Assembly (NCBI GenBank): GCA_964035545.1 | Contig: OZ037769.1 | Span: 15,873,133-15,933,132, forward strand | Direction: 5' to 3' | Length of the DNA stretch: 60,000 nucleotides | Origin: Bugula neritina | Lineage: Eukaryota; Bryozoa; Gymnolaemata; Cheilostomatida; Bugulidae | Shown: positions 37,389-50,779 of the stretch, one piece after another | Layout of the letters: each line of letters opens with the position of its first letter | Numbering within the stretch: position 1 is the stretch's first letter | The notes under the pieces: generated by a model | What the model was told of the DNA's origin: nothing | What the model saw: only the letters and a program-made list of their open reading frames with translations | The model's database searches: none | Made by a program: the position numbers and the translations under genes

Positions 37389-38926
37389 GTAAAATAAATG
37401 TATGGATTATTAATTTTGCCTTATTATCTGTTTACAATACACCTTTAGACAGTTGTTTATTTACCACAAGTCATAATATTTACTAATAATATAGGATTAT
37501 TTTAGGTATCTTAGATTTAGCAACAACTGCAATATATTACTTTCTCTTAAGTAATTTATTTACCTGCAATAAGAGTGTTATATAATCATACTATATCTAC
37601 CTGCAGTATGTTATATAGTTGTAGTATATTTACCTGCATGTTTGTTATGTTATTGTAATACATTTATACCAACTATAGAATGTTATATATAATTATAAAT
37701 ATATATATGTTTATTCTGCTGTAATATATTAACCTGTATGTATTATCATGTAATGTACTGATTCCTGTCTATTATATTGTAATATATTTACCTTTGTATT
37801 ATGTCTCTATGTAGTTGTGATATGTTTATGGGTTTATAGATTTGATCTGCTGCATCACTTCCTGTATAATATATAATATATCCACAGCACATAACATTAA
37901 GTAGAGGCCTATACTACTCTACACCATGTGTTGTCATTGCTACCATTCATATTCTAGAGCTTTACCAAAGCTTACAGTATTCTTGAATGTTAATGCTGCG
38001 TTGGAGTGTATGTTATATTTATTCACTTAAACTGTTAGCTGTTTTAGCATGAATTTCTTATATTGAAAAAGCTGAATAGATAAAGATTTACCTATGATTA
38101 TGTGACTGCTACTATATACCAGGGGTGTAAATACTTAGTTATTATCATACATATAACAGGGGTGTACTTATAGTTATCATCTTGCTTTATTAAACTCTAT
38201 GCACATCACAGTATAAACTTCTATATGGTGTATACAACATTGAACTAGTAACTTATAATAACATATAATTTACTGTAATGTGTTAGGGCAGTGAGGCTGT
38301 ATATCATAATACCCACTTATAGTAATAATGATTTATAGCAACTCAGTTTCACAATATTTATGTCAGCTGCCAATATTCTTATCTGTTTTGAATCTAAATA
38401 TTATGCTAATCAAATACTCATCTGTCAAACAAATTTAGCTGCTAGCTGTCAAAGGTCAACAAACTAATAGCATTCCAGAACTTTCTACATTATGTGCATG
38501 TAAATTTAGCTATGAAATTATGACTGTATATTTGAGACAGCTTGACTGACAAACTGATAGCAAATTATTTTAAAAGGACAGTTTTGTAGGCCCATCTTAA
38601 TTTAGTTGAGCTCATGATGACTATTAGCTTCGTTGATGTTTTAGAGAGGAGATAACTGAGTTGAGAGTTGTCTCCTTTATTTATTCAGTTAGTTTGATAT
38701 GCATAGATAGGTATATATATAGATGGAACAGCAATATTACAAGCTACAAGGAAGTTGTAAACAATGTTATATGTGCACAGCCCAAAACATATACATTGTG
38801 CTATATTAAATTATTGTATTGTATAATTCTATTGAACTGAAATATTGAAAGATATAACATACCACAATTAGGTACTCCTGCACTTTTATTATTCCAATTC
38901 TCAGGTACAACATAACATGATGAATC

Positions 38927-41900
38927 ATGGAGGAGTACATTGCTGAATTAGAGTCACTTTTAACAAAACACTTGGAAGAAGCAGAAACAACAGGAAACTG
39001 GGTTGATTACGTCAAGGTAAATATCCGTATACTTCATTATGATAGTTATTAAAGCATCACCTAGCTACTTGCAACTCTGGGACCTCCTTCCAAAATGTGC
39101 TGTGAATGTTGGAGTCAGTATTACAAACTATATCAAAGTGTCTATACCAGACTATCATTAGATATATTGTATGCTGCTAAGACACCAGCTCAGTGTTGCA
39201 GGTAACAAGTGTGTTGGAGGAGAAGGCATATGGCATGATGTACTGCATGGTAGTTAGCTAGGTTCACACTTGTAGTCTGTGACTGCAAGGTGCTATCTGG
39301 CTTTGAGCAGTGATAATCATGATGATGACAACTTTAGAAACATGTTTTGAGAGGCATTGCAATTAGTTGAAACTTTTCTGTAGAGAATAAAAACAAAGTG
39401 AAGATAAATTGACGCATCTCTATATAATATAGTATGTATAAAGTTGCGTTTATATCTTCACGATTCTCAATCAGAAATTCAATTTGGCCTAGTTGAAATG
39501 TCTCCCAGTTGGGTTGCATTGTGATTGTAAAAGCCACTCGTAAAAACTTTTGTACCATGATAACTGAAGGCCTGGTCACACACTCGTGAGAATCACACGA
39601 AATCGTCTTTTGGACATGAAAACACACTTGTACGAGAAACTTTGAGGGAATTCAAACGAAATCTTTGTTTGATATACACAACAAAGACAATGGACAAAAA
39701 ATTGAAATTATCGATAAGCGACATTTGATTGGTCAATAGAATTTTAGCAACAGCAATAATTTCAGTTTTACCACATTTTTCTGTTTGGCAACTTTCTGTT
39801 GTTTATATCTCGTGCAAAACTTATTCACGGACTATTTATTATGTGTTTCGTCATACAAGTGTGGGGCTGGTCATCATAAGAGGATAATTCACAAAAATCG
39901 ATACACGAGTTTTGCGTGAATCTCACGAGCGTGAAGCCAGGACTTTAGTGTAGGGTCACACGAAGATACGTGCGAGAAATCACGTTTTAGACTTTAGTGC
40001 GGCTAGCTTGCGTGTTTGATCTAATTGACTTATTACCAGGTAATATTTAGCGAGCACACTTTCTTATTTCAACTTACAATTTAATTTCTAGCGAGCTGAA
40101 TTAAAACAGTTTTATATAGTTTGCATTTCCGCTTTTATAATATCCAAATCACTTTGCCGATGACGTTGTCTTAAAAACAAACACCTGTATGCGAGCAGTG
40201 AAGTTTAACGCTAACATCATTGGCTAATAAATTTTTGCACTCGTAACACACGCACTGTGTGTGGCAGGTCACTAGCCTGTATTCTCGAACGTCACGTCGT
40301 GTGGCCCTATGCTTAAAGGTACTCTGACGAGTGTTATTTACTGAAACTTGGAACTTTTTTCAGTAAAGGTATAAACGCAACTATAAACATTGATTCAAAG
40401 TTAGAAAAACAGCGTATTGACAATGAAAACACATAATTTGCAATTGTTACATTATATATAATTTGAATAATGATAGTAATTCAGTAAACTAACTAAAAGT
40501 TAATAAATACGTTAGGTGTATACGAAGCTGATCCGCTGCAGTATATAATATAAAAAGGTATATGAAAGCAACCATTTTTTAAAACTCTGCCAATCATGAT
40601 CGAACATCAGAGTTAAACTAGAGTTAAAGTGCAATAAGTCTGTTTGGTAATTAATTGTCATATACTTCACATGCACAGACCCACAAAACTAAACACAACA
40701 TGTAAAACAATGAGTTGTACTTGGAAATCGACATAATATATTCTTTGATGCTCCATAACTGCTATATAAATCCCATGACACAATTTCAATTGCCGAAGTA
40801 TTCTGCTTTAGCTTGATAAATTTCTAGAAAAGTTCTGCAATTAATTGAATACTGAAATTTAAGAAGAATATTAGATAATAATATAATAAATGATTCATGA
40901 TATACAGCAGTTCATTCGTATAAATATAAGCAGTTGTCTTTCCTTTGTGATGTAGAGTCATGGAATAGCAAACCACCTGCAAACTATAGATTCACAAAAC
41001 AGTCAGAGATACCAAAAAGTCTATGAAATAGAAAACAAATGGTACAAAGGACAACATCCACTCACTTTTACAGAGCATCAAGAATTGACAAGGCAACACA
41101 AACAACAGCTTAAAGACTATCGGGAGAATACAATCATTAACTTTGACAGTTTGAATAGTGATGTAGAGTTGTTGGACATAGACAATGTGTTTAGTGATGC
41201 TAATTTAGAAATATCTGCTCAGTTGTCTAATGATGTATTTGTAAGTAGTGAGGAGTGTTCTAAGGAATTTGTAGAATTTTCTCTCTCTATTATTCAAAAG
41301 AGTAGAGAGTTGCTTAAAGGGTGTCAAGTAGAGCCACCATGTAATTTTGCTGTAGTTGCTTTGGGCTCAGTAGCTCGTGGTGAAGCAACTCCATACTCTG
41401 ACCTTGAGTATGCATTTCTTATTGAAAATGAGAATGAGAAAGATTATTTCACTCAGTTGGCTGTTGACACATATTTTAGAATAACTAACCTCAACGAGTC
41501 CCCATTGAAAACCTTCAACATTAAAGTTGAAAACTCTCTTGACTGTCTCAGTGAGATCTGTCCAGTAGGATATAGAATAGATGGTCTGACACCAAATGCT
41601 GGTAACATACCAACAGGAAATGGATTGGGTAGATCTCTCACCTTCACAGTTGAACAAGCAGTGAAGCTGTACAAAGAGGAAGTGATGTCACCATCTGAGG
41701 AACTAGCGAGTCTTTCAGATCTGCTCATGACATCACAGCTGATACACTGTTCTGATGATGGGGCACAGTTACATGACAGATTTATGGAAGAAATAGCTAC
41801 ATATGAGAAAGTTACAGCTCAGAATGATCCTAAAATCAAACAGAAGAGATTGGAGAGACTTTCTCTAGATTTACAGAAGTATGATTTCCTCCCAGAGTTT

Positions 41901-44225
41901 AAATTTACAACCGTTGTTGGTGAAGATGTGAAAGTAAAAGAAGATATTTTCCGTTACATCACTCTGTTGGCTACTAATCTAAACATTGCCCTTTGTTTTC
42001 AGCTAAACTTTCCATGGAAGGTTTATGAGGCACTTTATCAGTCAGAGATAATTTCTAAAGATAGTCTGAGATACCTTCACATTATCTTGGGACTCTCAAT
42101 ATACATGAGAACTATGGCATACATCATGATGGGAACTCAAAAAGCTGAAATTTTGCTAGGTACTCCAACAGCTGAAGTGAAAAGTTGGAGTGAAGAAAAC
42201 AAACATTACTATGTACCAAGGACGATGTTTGTGATGTTTGGCTCAATACTCATTCCAATAAAACAAAGACTCATATCAAGTATGAACAAAGGAAACAGCC
42301 TGCTATCAACATTAAAGGAAAGGAGTGTAAGTGAATACCTAAAATTAGTGATTCCCAGTGTTTTGGTGACAGATAAACATGATTATATGACAATCTGTGA
42401 AGTATTGTGTTATGTTGAAGACTCAAACACAGCCTTCAAGTACATATCTGCTGGTTCAGGTGTTGATATCAGAAGTGTAGAGTATGAAGAGTTTGTGAAA
42501 TATATAAGATCAAAATACAGTACAAACAAGTCAGACTTTCTAGAGACAAAGTATTTGGAAATGTGCTGTCATTTGCTGACCAACAGTACCCATTATAGTA
42601 GTGCTATCGACTACCTGAGTTGGTTAATCAGTTATGAAACAAGTTGGTTTAATATACTAGAGTGTAAGAGGGTGATAGCTGATTGTATGAACAGACTGAG
42701 TAGATATAAGTCTGCTAGGAATATTCTCATTCAGATAAAGTCTACACTAGAAGAAAAGCTCATGATAGACAAAAACAGCTCTCTCACTGAGTACATACTA
42801 AGAAAGGTAGAAACTTCTACTAAATTACCAAAGTATATGCTACATTTGTTTCAATTCACATCTGATCTCTTCCACTCACTGGGTAACACTAATGAGCACT
42901 TATCAAATCCAGCTGAAGCTAAGTCTTACCTGATGCAGTCTCTTTCTATTAGCAGAGCATTGTGTGAAAAGAAGTTCTTAGATTATAGTGTGAGAGAACA
43001 CAAGATAATAGAATCAATTATTTGGAGCAGCTTAGGACTTGTGTATTCACAGGAGGGTTCGTATAGCACAGCATTAGAGTATCACATCAAGTCAATGGAG
43101 ATGTTGAAAGCTGTTTATGGTGAACATACAAACCACTCTAATATAGCTAGCAGCTATGGCAATATTGGTGATGTACACAGACAACTAGGTAACTATGACA
43201 CAGCACTAGAATATTGCACCAAGTCAATAGAGATGAAAAAAGCTGTTTATGGTGAACATACAAACCACTCTAGTATAGCTATCAGCTATCGTAATATTGG
43301 TGATGCACACAGACAACTAGGTAACTATAACACAGCACTAGAATATTACACAAAGTCAATGGAGATGCTGAAAGCTGTTTATGGTGAACATACAAACCAC
43401 TCCGATATAGCTATCAGCTATGGTAGAATTGGTAATGTACACAATAACCTAGGTAACTATGACACAGCACTAGAATATTACACCAAGTCAATAGAGATGA
43501 AGAAAGCTGTTTATGGTGAATATATAAGCCACTCTGATATAGCTATGAGCTATAGAAATATTGGTGATGTACACAAACAACTAAGTAACTATGACACAGC
43601 ACTAGAATATTGCACCAAGTCAATGGAGATGATGAAAGCTGTTTATGGTGAAGGTTCAGCACATCCTGATCTTGTAACTGCGATTTCTTCCATTATAGAC
43701 ATCTATTTAGAATACAAGAGATATGAAGACTGTCTGTCCCTTTGCTATACTCCTGTATTGAGTAATCAGTGTCTGTCCAAAGTCCTCAACAGAATATCAA
43801 CAGATTACATCAGATCATCAAACTACAGAAGAGCTGCTCAGTTTCTGCAGATTGCTCTTTCTAAAGCTGCTGATCATAGCATGGAGCAGGCTGACAACTA
43901 CCACCAGATGGGTAAATGTTACATGCTGATGTCATCATACAAGAAGAGTTGGTGTTGGTTGTACTCTGCTCTCTGTCTGTATCAGTCTCTTCCCAAAACC
44001 AGAAAAGCCATTTTGTCTCTTGGTAAAGTTCACCTGTCCATATCCCATCTACTTCTGTGCACTGGTCATGTGACTCAGTCTCTTGAACATTGTCAAAGAT
44101 CTCTTGATAACGTTAACAATCTCCCTGATGTCAATACAAACTCTGCTGTCAAATATCTGAAGACAGACCTTCTACAACTCTCTGACTCATTGCGTCTTAT
44201 TAAAATCTTAACCAATCACTTCTAG
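38927..44225 (+). CDS. Nucleotidyltransferase-TPR protein, tandem copy 2 (complete), 1,119 aa
   Basis: Start exon 38905..39016 (ATG at 38927, MEEYIAELESLLTKHLEEAE...WVDYVK, donor AAG|gtaaat) joins in phase 0 to terminal exon 40956..44225 (acceptor gatgtag, SHGIANHLQTIDSQNSQRYQ). The main ATG has A at -3 and G at +4; an out-of-frame ATG ten bases upstream opens a short overlapping uORF. The nucleotidyltransferase motif ALGSVARGEATPYSDLEY is at about residues 165-183, with both acidic residues (DLE) present; a helical GlnD-like segment follows. At about 735-925 are five 44-residue TPR units, then degenerate TPRs to the end. No signal peptide or membrane segment, so probably cytoplasmic. NTase-TPR fusions of this kind are not assigned to a pathway by anything seen here. 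The intron holds nested MITEs. This is the reference copy for judging the other two. Confidence 0.9.
39568..39944. mobile_element. PIF/Harbinger-like MITE, second copy, 377 bp
   Basis: Ends AGGCCTGGTCACACACTCGT and, on the right, GCGTGAAGCCAGGACT. Interior shared with 2046..2395 (GAGGGAATTCAAACGAAAT; TAGAATTTTAGCAAC). Flanks TGA and TTA fit a degenerate TWA duplication. Confidence 0.8.
39951..40309. mobile_element. MITE, 359 bp, TAGGGCCACAC family, third copy
   Basis: Left end TAGGGTCACACGAAGATAC, right end inverted TAGGGCCACACGACGTGAC; interior as in 27420..27857. It starts six bases after the end of the PIF-like copy. Confidence 0.8.
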
Positions 44226-45185
44226 GAAAAACGCTCACCACACACCTGGTCTCTAGCAAAGTTTTTAAGCTAGAATTTGCTTTCACTTGGCTGACATTTC
44301 CTTTGTTTCATGTATCTCGTGTCAACCGTGTGTGTTGTGATGCTTTCAGCGTGCCGAAAGTTATTCCATCAGTTTTTTAGTTGTCGATTCTGGTTTCACA
44401 AATATGTGTATAGAAATATGGTACTTTCATCTGTATAGTTTTTGGCTCTATTTTTACATACATTTAGATTTATTATAGATAATGGTTATTATAATTCTGT
44501 AGTAACTGTGTTGTATTTACTACTTATAATATATTTGCTATACCTTTGTTAGTCCTTCATAACTCAACTTTGAAACTTGGTTATACTGACTTTTTTAAAA
44601 ATATTACCTTGAAAACTGTTTATATTGGGAAGACATTTTATGTTATATAACTTTTTACCATCGTATGCTTTAATTTTCTTATCTAAATAATATTATTTAC
44701 TCTTTCAGAGCTTAGTTTTTTATTATTCCAGTTTACTTCCATCATTTCAGCAAATTATATCTTTACCAATATTCTACTTATGATTCATTTTATGCCACAT
44801 TTTGTTTGAAGTTAATTTTGAAATTCAGAAAGTTTTTTTAGTTTCATAAAAATTATATTTTCTGTAATTTTTGCACTGCAATTTTAATTTATACTATCTT
44901 ATTGTGTTGCAGTATGTATTTAATAGTATTAGTAAATATATCTTATGTTATGCAAACAAAGTTCACTTCAATATTAGTTTGAATTTAAATTTAGCTCTTC
45001 ACAGCAGATGTGTGCCAAAATGTGATATCTAAACATTTTCTTGAAACAAGTAACATGTTATGTTATGTGAAGATATTTCTAGCAACAAACAAATGACCTA
45101 TATATTAATATACTGTATACATACGCTGTCAACCTCAGAAACTTTCTTTTGTACTATTTTGATATCAACATTATTTGCTTGAAAT
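44226..45185 (+). other. Conserved 3' region of TPR gene 2
   Basis: Homologous to 32575-33700 and 54314-55445 but more diverged and shorter; probable 3' UTR and flank. Confidence 0.6.
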
Positions 45186-45750
45186 TACATTACACTGACT
45201 ATTCATATAATAATATACTCAAAGAATATACAATACATACAATACACTAATTATTCATATAACAATATACTCAAAGAGCATACAATACATACAATACACT
45301 GACTATCCATATAATAATATACTCAAAGAGTATACAATACATACAATACACTGACTTTTCATATAATAATATACCCAAAGAGTATACAATATATACAATA
45401 CATTAGTTATTCATATAATCATATACCCAAAGAGTATACAATACATACAGTACACTGATTATTTATATAATAATATACCCAAAGAGTATACAATACATAC
45501 AGTACACTGACTATTCATATACTAATATACCCAAAGAGTATACAATACATACAATACACTGACTATTCATATACTAATATACCCAAAGAGTATACAATAC
45601 ATGCAATACACTGATTATTCATATAATAATACACCCAAAGAGTATACAATACATACAATACACTGACTATTCATATAATAATATACCCAAAGAGTATACA
45701 ATACATACAATACACTGACTATTCATATAGTAATATACCCAAAGAGCATG
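45186..45750. repeat. 52-bp minisatellite, array 2
   Basis: About eleven units of the same ACTATTCATATAATAATATA / CCCAAAGAGTATACAATACA repeat; several units read ACTCAAAG instead of CCCAAAG. Confidence 0.92.
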
Positions 45751-46828
45751 CATATATGATAAGCTATTGATTGTAAAGAGATAGGTTTCTATATTACTAT
45801 AATTAGAGAATGAGTCATGGAAATTTCTAGAAGTTCTTATGGAATCCCTACTTAGAGTCAAGTGGACAAGTATTTATAAGTTGATAAGTTATACTCCGTA
45901 CAGTGTACATAAATCAGTGAGAAGATAACTGCTAAAAGCTGTACTGACAGTCACTCTGTTCTGACAGTCAATGTGTAGTGACTGTATAACCAAGACTGTA
46001 CTGTGACATGTATAGTGACTGTGTATGCAGTGTGACTCTGTAGTGACTGTAATATAGTCACACCTTGAAGAGTGTAGATGCTCACCATTTTAGATATCAA
46101 CTGTTACATTAAAGTATATGTCATCTCTCTGAAGTTGAAGAGAAATTTGTGAATATTTCACCAGCTAACCACTACTTACAAACTGTTAACAATGCACAAT
46201 AGGCCACTTTAAACTTTAGTGAAAGCAAGAAACTTTATTTTGACCTTACATTTGTCCACCATATCATTAAAACAGCAAGCAAGATGCTGCTAAAGCCATG
46301 CATTATGCACAGGATAAAAGAAATTATGTTAATGAAAATAGAAAAATATAAATTGAAACTCTACAACAAACAAGTCTAAAAATAGAAAATATAAATGCTG
46401 CAAATAATAAACATGCTGTCTAGAAATTTAGTTATAAATACAAATACAAAATATTTTGTGTTTTACAGTTTACATGTAATGTCAGTTAACACTTGTATAA
46501 AGAAAATAATGGAGTCACTAACTTGTATATTAAACTACAAAAAAATAAATCAATTGAAAAATATATTATGCAGACAACTACAAGATTTTAGGAAAAGTAA
46601 TAAAATAAACAGCTATTCACGAGCCAATAGAATGAGTCATCAGATTCTCCTCATATAGAGTTATCTTCCCATGTATAACATGTAAACTAGAGAAAGTAGA
46701 GTATACACATGTATTATATAGAGTATTATACTTGTTCAGTATGAGAGATTATCATTATATTACAATATACTCTGAGTGCAGTTAGATACACCATCTTGAA
46801 ATAAGGAGTGGATAAAATATTACTGTAC

Positions 46829-46987
46829 CTGGAGGGGGAGGTGGGTACTGACTAGTGTAGTCAGCTGTCTGTCCAGTAGGGGGTGCTGCCCTGTTGATGG
46901 GTGAAAGACGACCTTGAGGATAATGTTGTTGAGACTGAGAGTATGCTGGAGGAGGTCGTCTGCTGTTATGGTGACTCATCTCTTGTT
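46829..46987 (-). CDS. Proline-rich PPxY exon, copy 2
   Basis: Same exon as at 35069: ATG at 46979, 50 codons, donor CCAG|gtacag, acceptor tctttag. PPPAY replaces LPPTY and keeps the PPxY motif; RLSPINRAAPPTG replaces RLPPINRAAPSTG. Frame and splice sites are intact. Confidence 0.55.
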
Positions 46988-47130
46988 CTAAAGAAGCAGA
47001 AGAGTAGAGTGTAGTCTGCTATAGTCATGTGACACTAGCAGTACAGCCACTTGTTATTCAGTGTCACAGCTGTAGACAGATGAGTAGAGTATAGTCTGCT
47101 AGTCATGTGACACCAGCAGTACAGCCACTT

Positions 47131-50100
47131 GTTATTCAGGTAATTAAATTAGCAATAAGTGTTACTATGGCTATTAGGAGTAATATTATCCCACAAAGCT
47201 GCACTGTTGTTTGTATAATAATTTTCTAGTATATTAGCTTTATATAGGTGTAGATTATTTTATAACTGTTGCAGTGTGAAAGTAGAATTGAAATACATCA
47301 GGGTGTGAGAATATTTGAAGATGGAGGCTGGGGCATTGTTATATAATATTTTAGCTGGTATATATAGTAACTGTCAATATACAGCCGCATATGTTTACAG
47401 TACAGCTGAGAGTGGAACTTTATTTACCCTGAAAAGTTTTAATCAGTATAACAGGCATGTCTTGTATAAGACAAGCCCTGCACAGCACTGGGTAGAATTA
47501 CACTGGAAGAACTAAAGGTATCAAACTAGACTTGTAATCAGTATTCAAAAAGTAGAGCTGGTCAAAATGTGGCAGGCATTATCTCAGTGTGAGAAGAAGT
47601 GAGTGAATAATATAACGATAAGTATTATAGTATATAGTGATAGCCATAGTCTAGTTTGTATGATAATAATATTATGATGTAATGAAGAGTGAGTATCATA
47701 ATGAGGGTATATGAGAAGTATAATAATTATAGACATATAGGAGAAAGTATTAAGACTATGATAGAGCCAGTAATAAAGGTATAACAGTACATATATATAT
47801 TGAGATTATATTACATAATGAGCATCCTGTACAGAGAGGGGAATATAAATATAAAGCTAAATAGTTACAGTATATCACCAAATAACAAATCTATCAGATT
47901 GTAAAATGTAAGTATATTATGGGAGAAAAGTTCTGTCATGTAAAGCATTAAATTAACAAAAATAATATATCATAGAATAATATTATATTATAATATTATA
48001 TTCAATTGTCTATAATAGAATACTAGTTTATTGTTAGCATGTGAGACCAATACATGAGTGAATTCTTTATCAGTTGGTGATTCACTATAACTATATACCA
48101 AGCATGAGCTGGAGTCGTCTTATTAGAAGAGGTGTGACCTGGAAATACTATTTCTATATTTCTTTTACCAATAAACTTTACTATCAGTGTTATTAGAATC
48201 ACAAGAATGGTTAATTTGGAGAATTGTTTGAAAATGTTAGCACCATGCATTTGCAATCTTTTATTTTAGTAACTTGTTATAATATACTAATGTATTATAT
48301 GCTGAGTAAATTTATATGTGAGCTCTCAGGCTTTTATTAAATAATTAAACTATTATAATTTATTGGGAGTTATCTGTTCTACAACATCATAATATTATTA
48401 CAGTATTATGATGCTGTAGAAGTTACTTTCTCCTGAACTAACACATGGCTGTTACATAAATTATTCATGGTGAGTGTTTCTACTATTAAAGTTATTTCCT
48501 TTGAGAATTCAATACATGAAATAAAATACTTTTCAAGTTGATTTGCTCACCAAAACAATAAAAGGTAAAATAGGAAAAAGGATATCACAGTAAAATATAA
48601 TAAAATATTTCCTTACTCCAGGTAATGCACAAATGTAGTTTTATACTAACTTACAATTCAACGTTTTTTGGGTATAACCCAAAATATGAATTATTATATA
48701 ATTCTATAATTCTATAGCAACAATATGGCAATTAAAGTAGCATAAATATATATTATTATATGTTTATATGTAGTGAAATTACACTACACACTATTATTTT
48801 ATTATTCATTTATACTCACTGAATTGAGTATATATGGGTTATTAATAAGTTACTTATAATGTATAAACAAACTAAATGCGATTATCTAAAGCTAGACAAT
48901 TCTCTCAGAAAGATTCACAAAGAAAATAAGAGTTATACTTGCTGGACTATATATACATGTTGTATTGATTGGCTACTGATATAAGGGACAACTCTGTACA
49001 GTCATGTGTTATACTGCTAGGAATCTGAGGCTATTCTATGGAACTAGTGCTACATAAATATATTTATGTTTATATAAGGAGGTATTTCACATAATGCCTG
49101 CTGTATATGTTGGCCACCTGCCAACAAGCCTGATTTATATAATATTTTCTATGCAAGCTTTAAACAAACAGCTGAATGGATTACATATTGGTATTCACCT
49201 TTTGTATTTACAGTTTTTATAACTGCGTGAAAAATTCCTTAATAAACAATTTCATTTTCAAATTTTCACATGCATGAAAATTGGAATTAGGTTCATAGAA
49301 TTTTGTTCTTTGATAACCAATGAAATAGAAATACTAGTGAATAACAATTTGAGTTGCTATTTGCTTATGTCTGCTTCATTTAATATCTCAATACTCTCTA
49401 TACTCTAACATTCATTGTGTGTTACACTCTGGTATTTAACTCATTAACATATATGTTATTCTCATAGACTGTTGAATACATAGAGACTGTTGAAGATTAC
49501 AAGGACAGTAGAGTTCTAAAGAGACATAAAATATACACTTCTGTATAGAAAGAGTTATAAATTTTATTTTAGTATAATATTATATATTTTAAATTTAAAT
49601 AGACTTGGATTAATTGCTTGTTATTTAGAACACAAATAAATTCTTTTGACCTCCATTACCTTTTAAATTTTGCATTTTCTATACTCATGCATTGTTGCTT
49701 AAAAAGATATTTCGTTAATAAGTTATATTCATTAAAAATAATGTCTTATATATACTACTAGTATATTACTGTTTTGTTGTCCCACAAAAATTTGTCAAAA
49801 TTGGATTATTATTCCAAATAATTTATATTAGCTATTTATATAGCTATTAGCATATTAGCTATTTAGCAACCTATGCAATTACAGTTATATAAGTATTATA
49901 TGTAGATATATTATTATATATGCATGGTACCAAAATAAAAGATAGCTAAGTGGAAAGCTTCTATCTGGAATGAAACCTGCATATAAAACAAAATTTGCAT
50001 GCCCGCATATATTTAAATACCTGCAGTGTATGTTAAATTATAATATATATATTATAGTCTAGTGTATATATATATATATAATGAGTTATTTTGGTAGTGT

Positions 50101-50137
50101 ACTAACCGGTTGCATATTGTTTATAGGAGTTTCTGCA
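47131..50137. other. Intergenic before TPR gene 3; no start exon found
   Basis: Homology to the region behind gene 1 stops at about 47130, so the leader exons A and B and the MEEYIAELE start exon, expected here, are absent. An imperfect hairpin (CTACAACATCATAATA and its near-complement) lies at 48379..48419. Otherwise AT-rich DNA without recognisable genes or transposons. Confidence 0.45.
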
Positions 50138-50779
50138 TGGAAACCCTGTCTTGGAGTGCTAGGAATACTGGGTAGTTGGAGGTTACCAGTTGTAGTCTCA
50201 GACTGCTAATTGGTGTTACCTCGTGATAACAACTTTACCAACCAGTTTCCCATAGTTTGAACCTCTTCATCCCAAAATATAAATAATTGAACAAAATTAG
50301 CATGTAAACAATATTGAGCATGCGTAATTACCAATAAAAAATACAGATGAAGATAATGCATATATATATTAGACTGAAAATTATAGCTATAGGAACATAG
50401 ATATAGCAGTTGCCTTTTACATGAACTTAATACTACTAATAATCCAAGAACCAACTTCAAGTTAATGTACAGTTACTCTAAAAATGCTATAGTGTAAAAA
50501 TTGATCCTGTCAGGGTTGTGTGTACGTTTTAGTATTTCCAGATTGAAAAAGAAAACAAGTAAACGTCAAGATATAAAATTGAGTGTTAAAAGTTGATATA
50601 GTATTAACTATATTTTATTTAATTGACTTGCATTTTTTTCAGTGCTGCCGGTATTGATTCACCTTTCATTGTGAATGTTGAACAAATTTCAGTGTAGAGG
50701 AGTCAAAAAAATACTTTTTCCTTGAAGAGCAATTTTTGTTCTTGTAAATATGAGCAGTTGTCTTTCCTTTGTTATGTAG
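50138..50779. repeat. Upstream segment shared with the gene 1 intron
   Basis: Nearly identical to 28405-29038, starting GGAAACCCTGTCTTGGAGTG. It shows that gene 3 derives from a gene 1-like copy whose 5' part is missing. Confidence 0.7.

Larger units (their letters stand above)
39436..40388. mobile_element. MITE with GTTGCGTTTATA inverted ends, carrying two nested MITEs
   Basis: The outer ends are GTATAAAGTTGCGTTTATAT on the left and, inverted on the right, GTTTATAGTTGCGTTTATAC. Between them lie the PIF-like copy (39568..39944) and the TAGGGCCACAC copy (39951..40309). Removing both leaves about 215 bp, a typical MITE size. No clear target duplication seen. Confidence 0.5.

Noticed and set aside
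39334-39627. 97-aa minus-strand frame in the gene 2 intron
   Set aside because: It spans the ends of two MITEs; no homology to known domains.
47315-47515. 66-aa plus-strand frame MKMEAGALLYNIL
   Set aside because: Isolated, no similarity, no paralogous copy behind genes 1 or 3.
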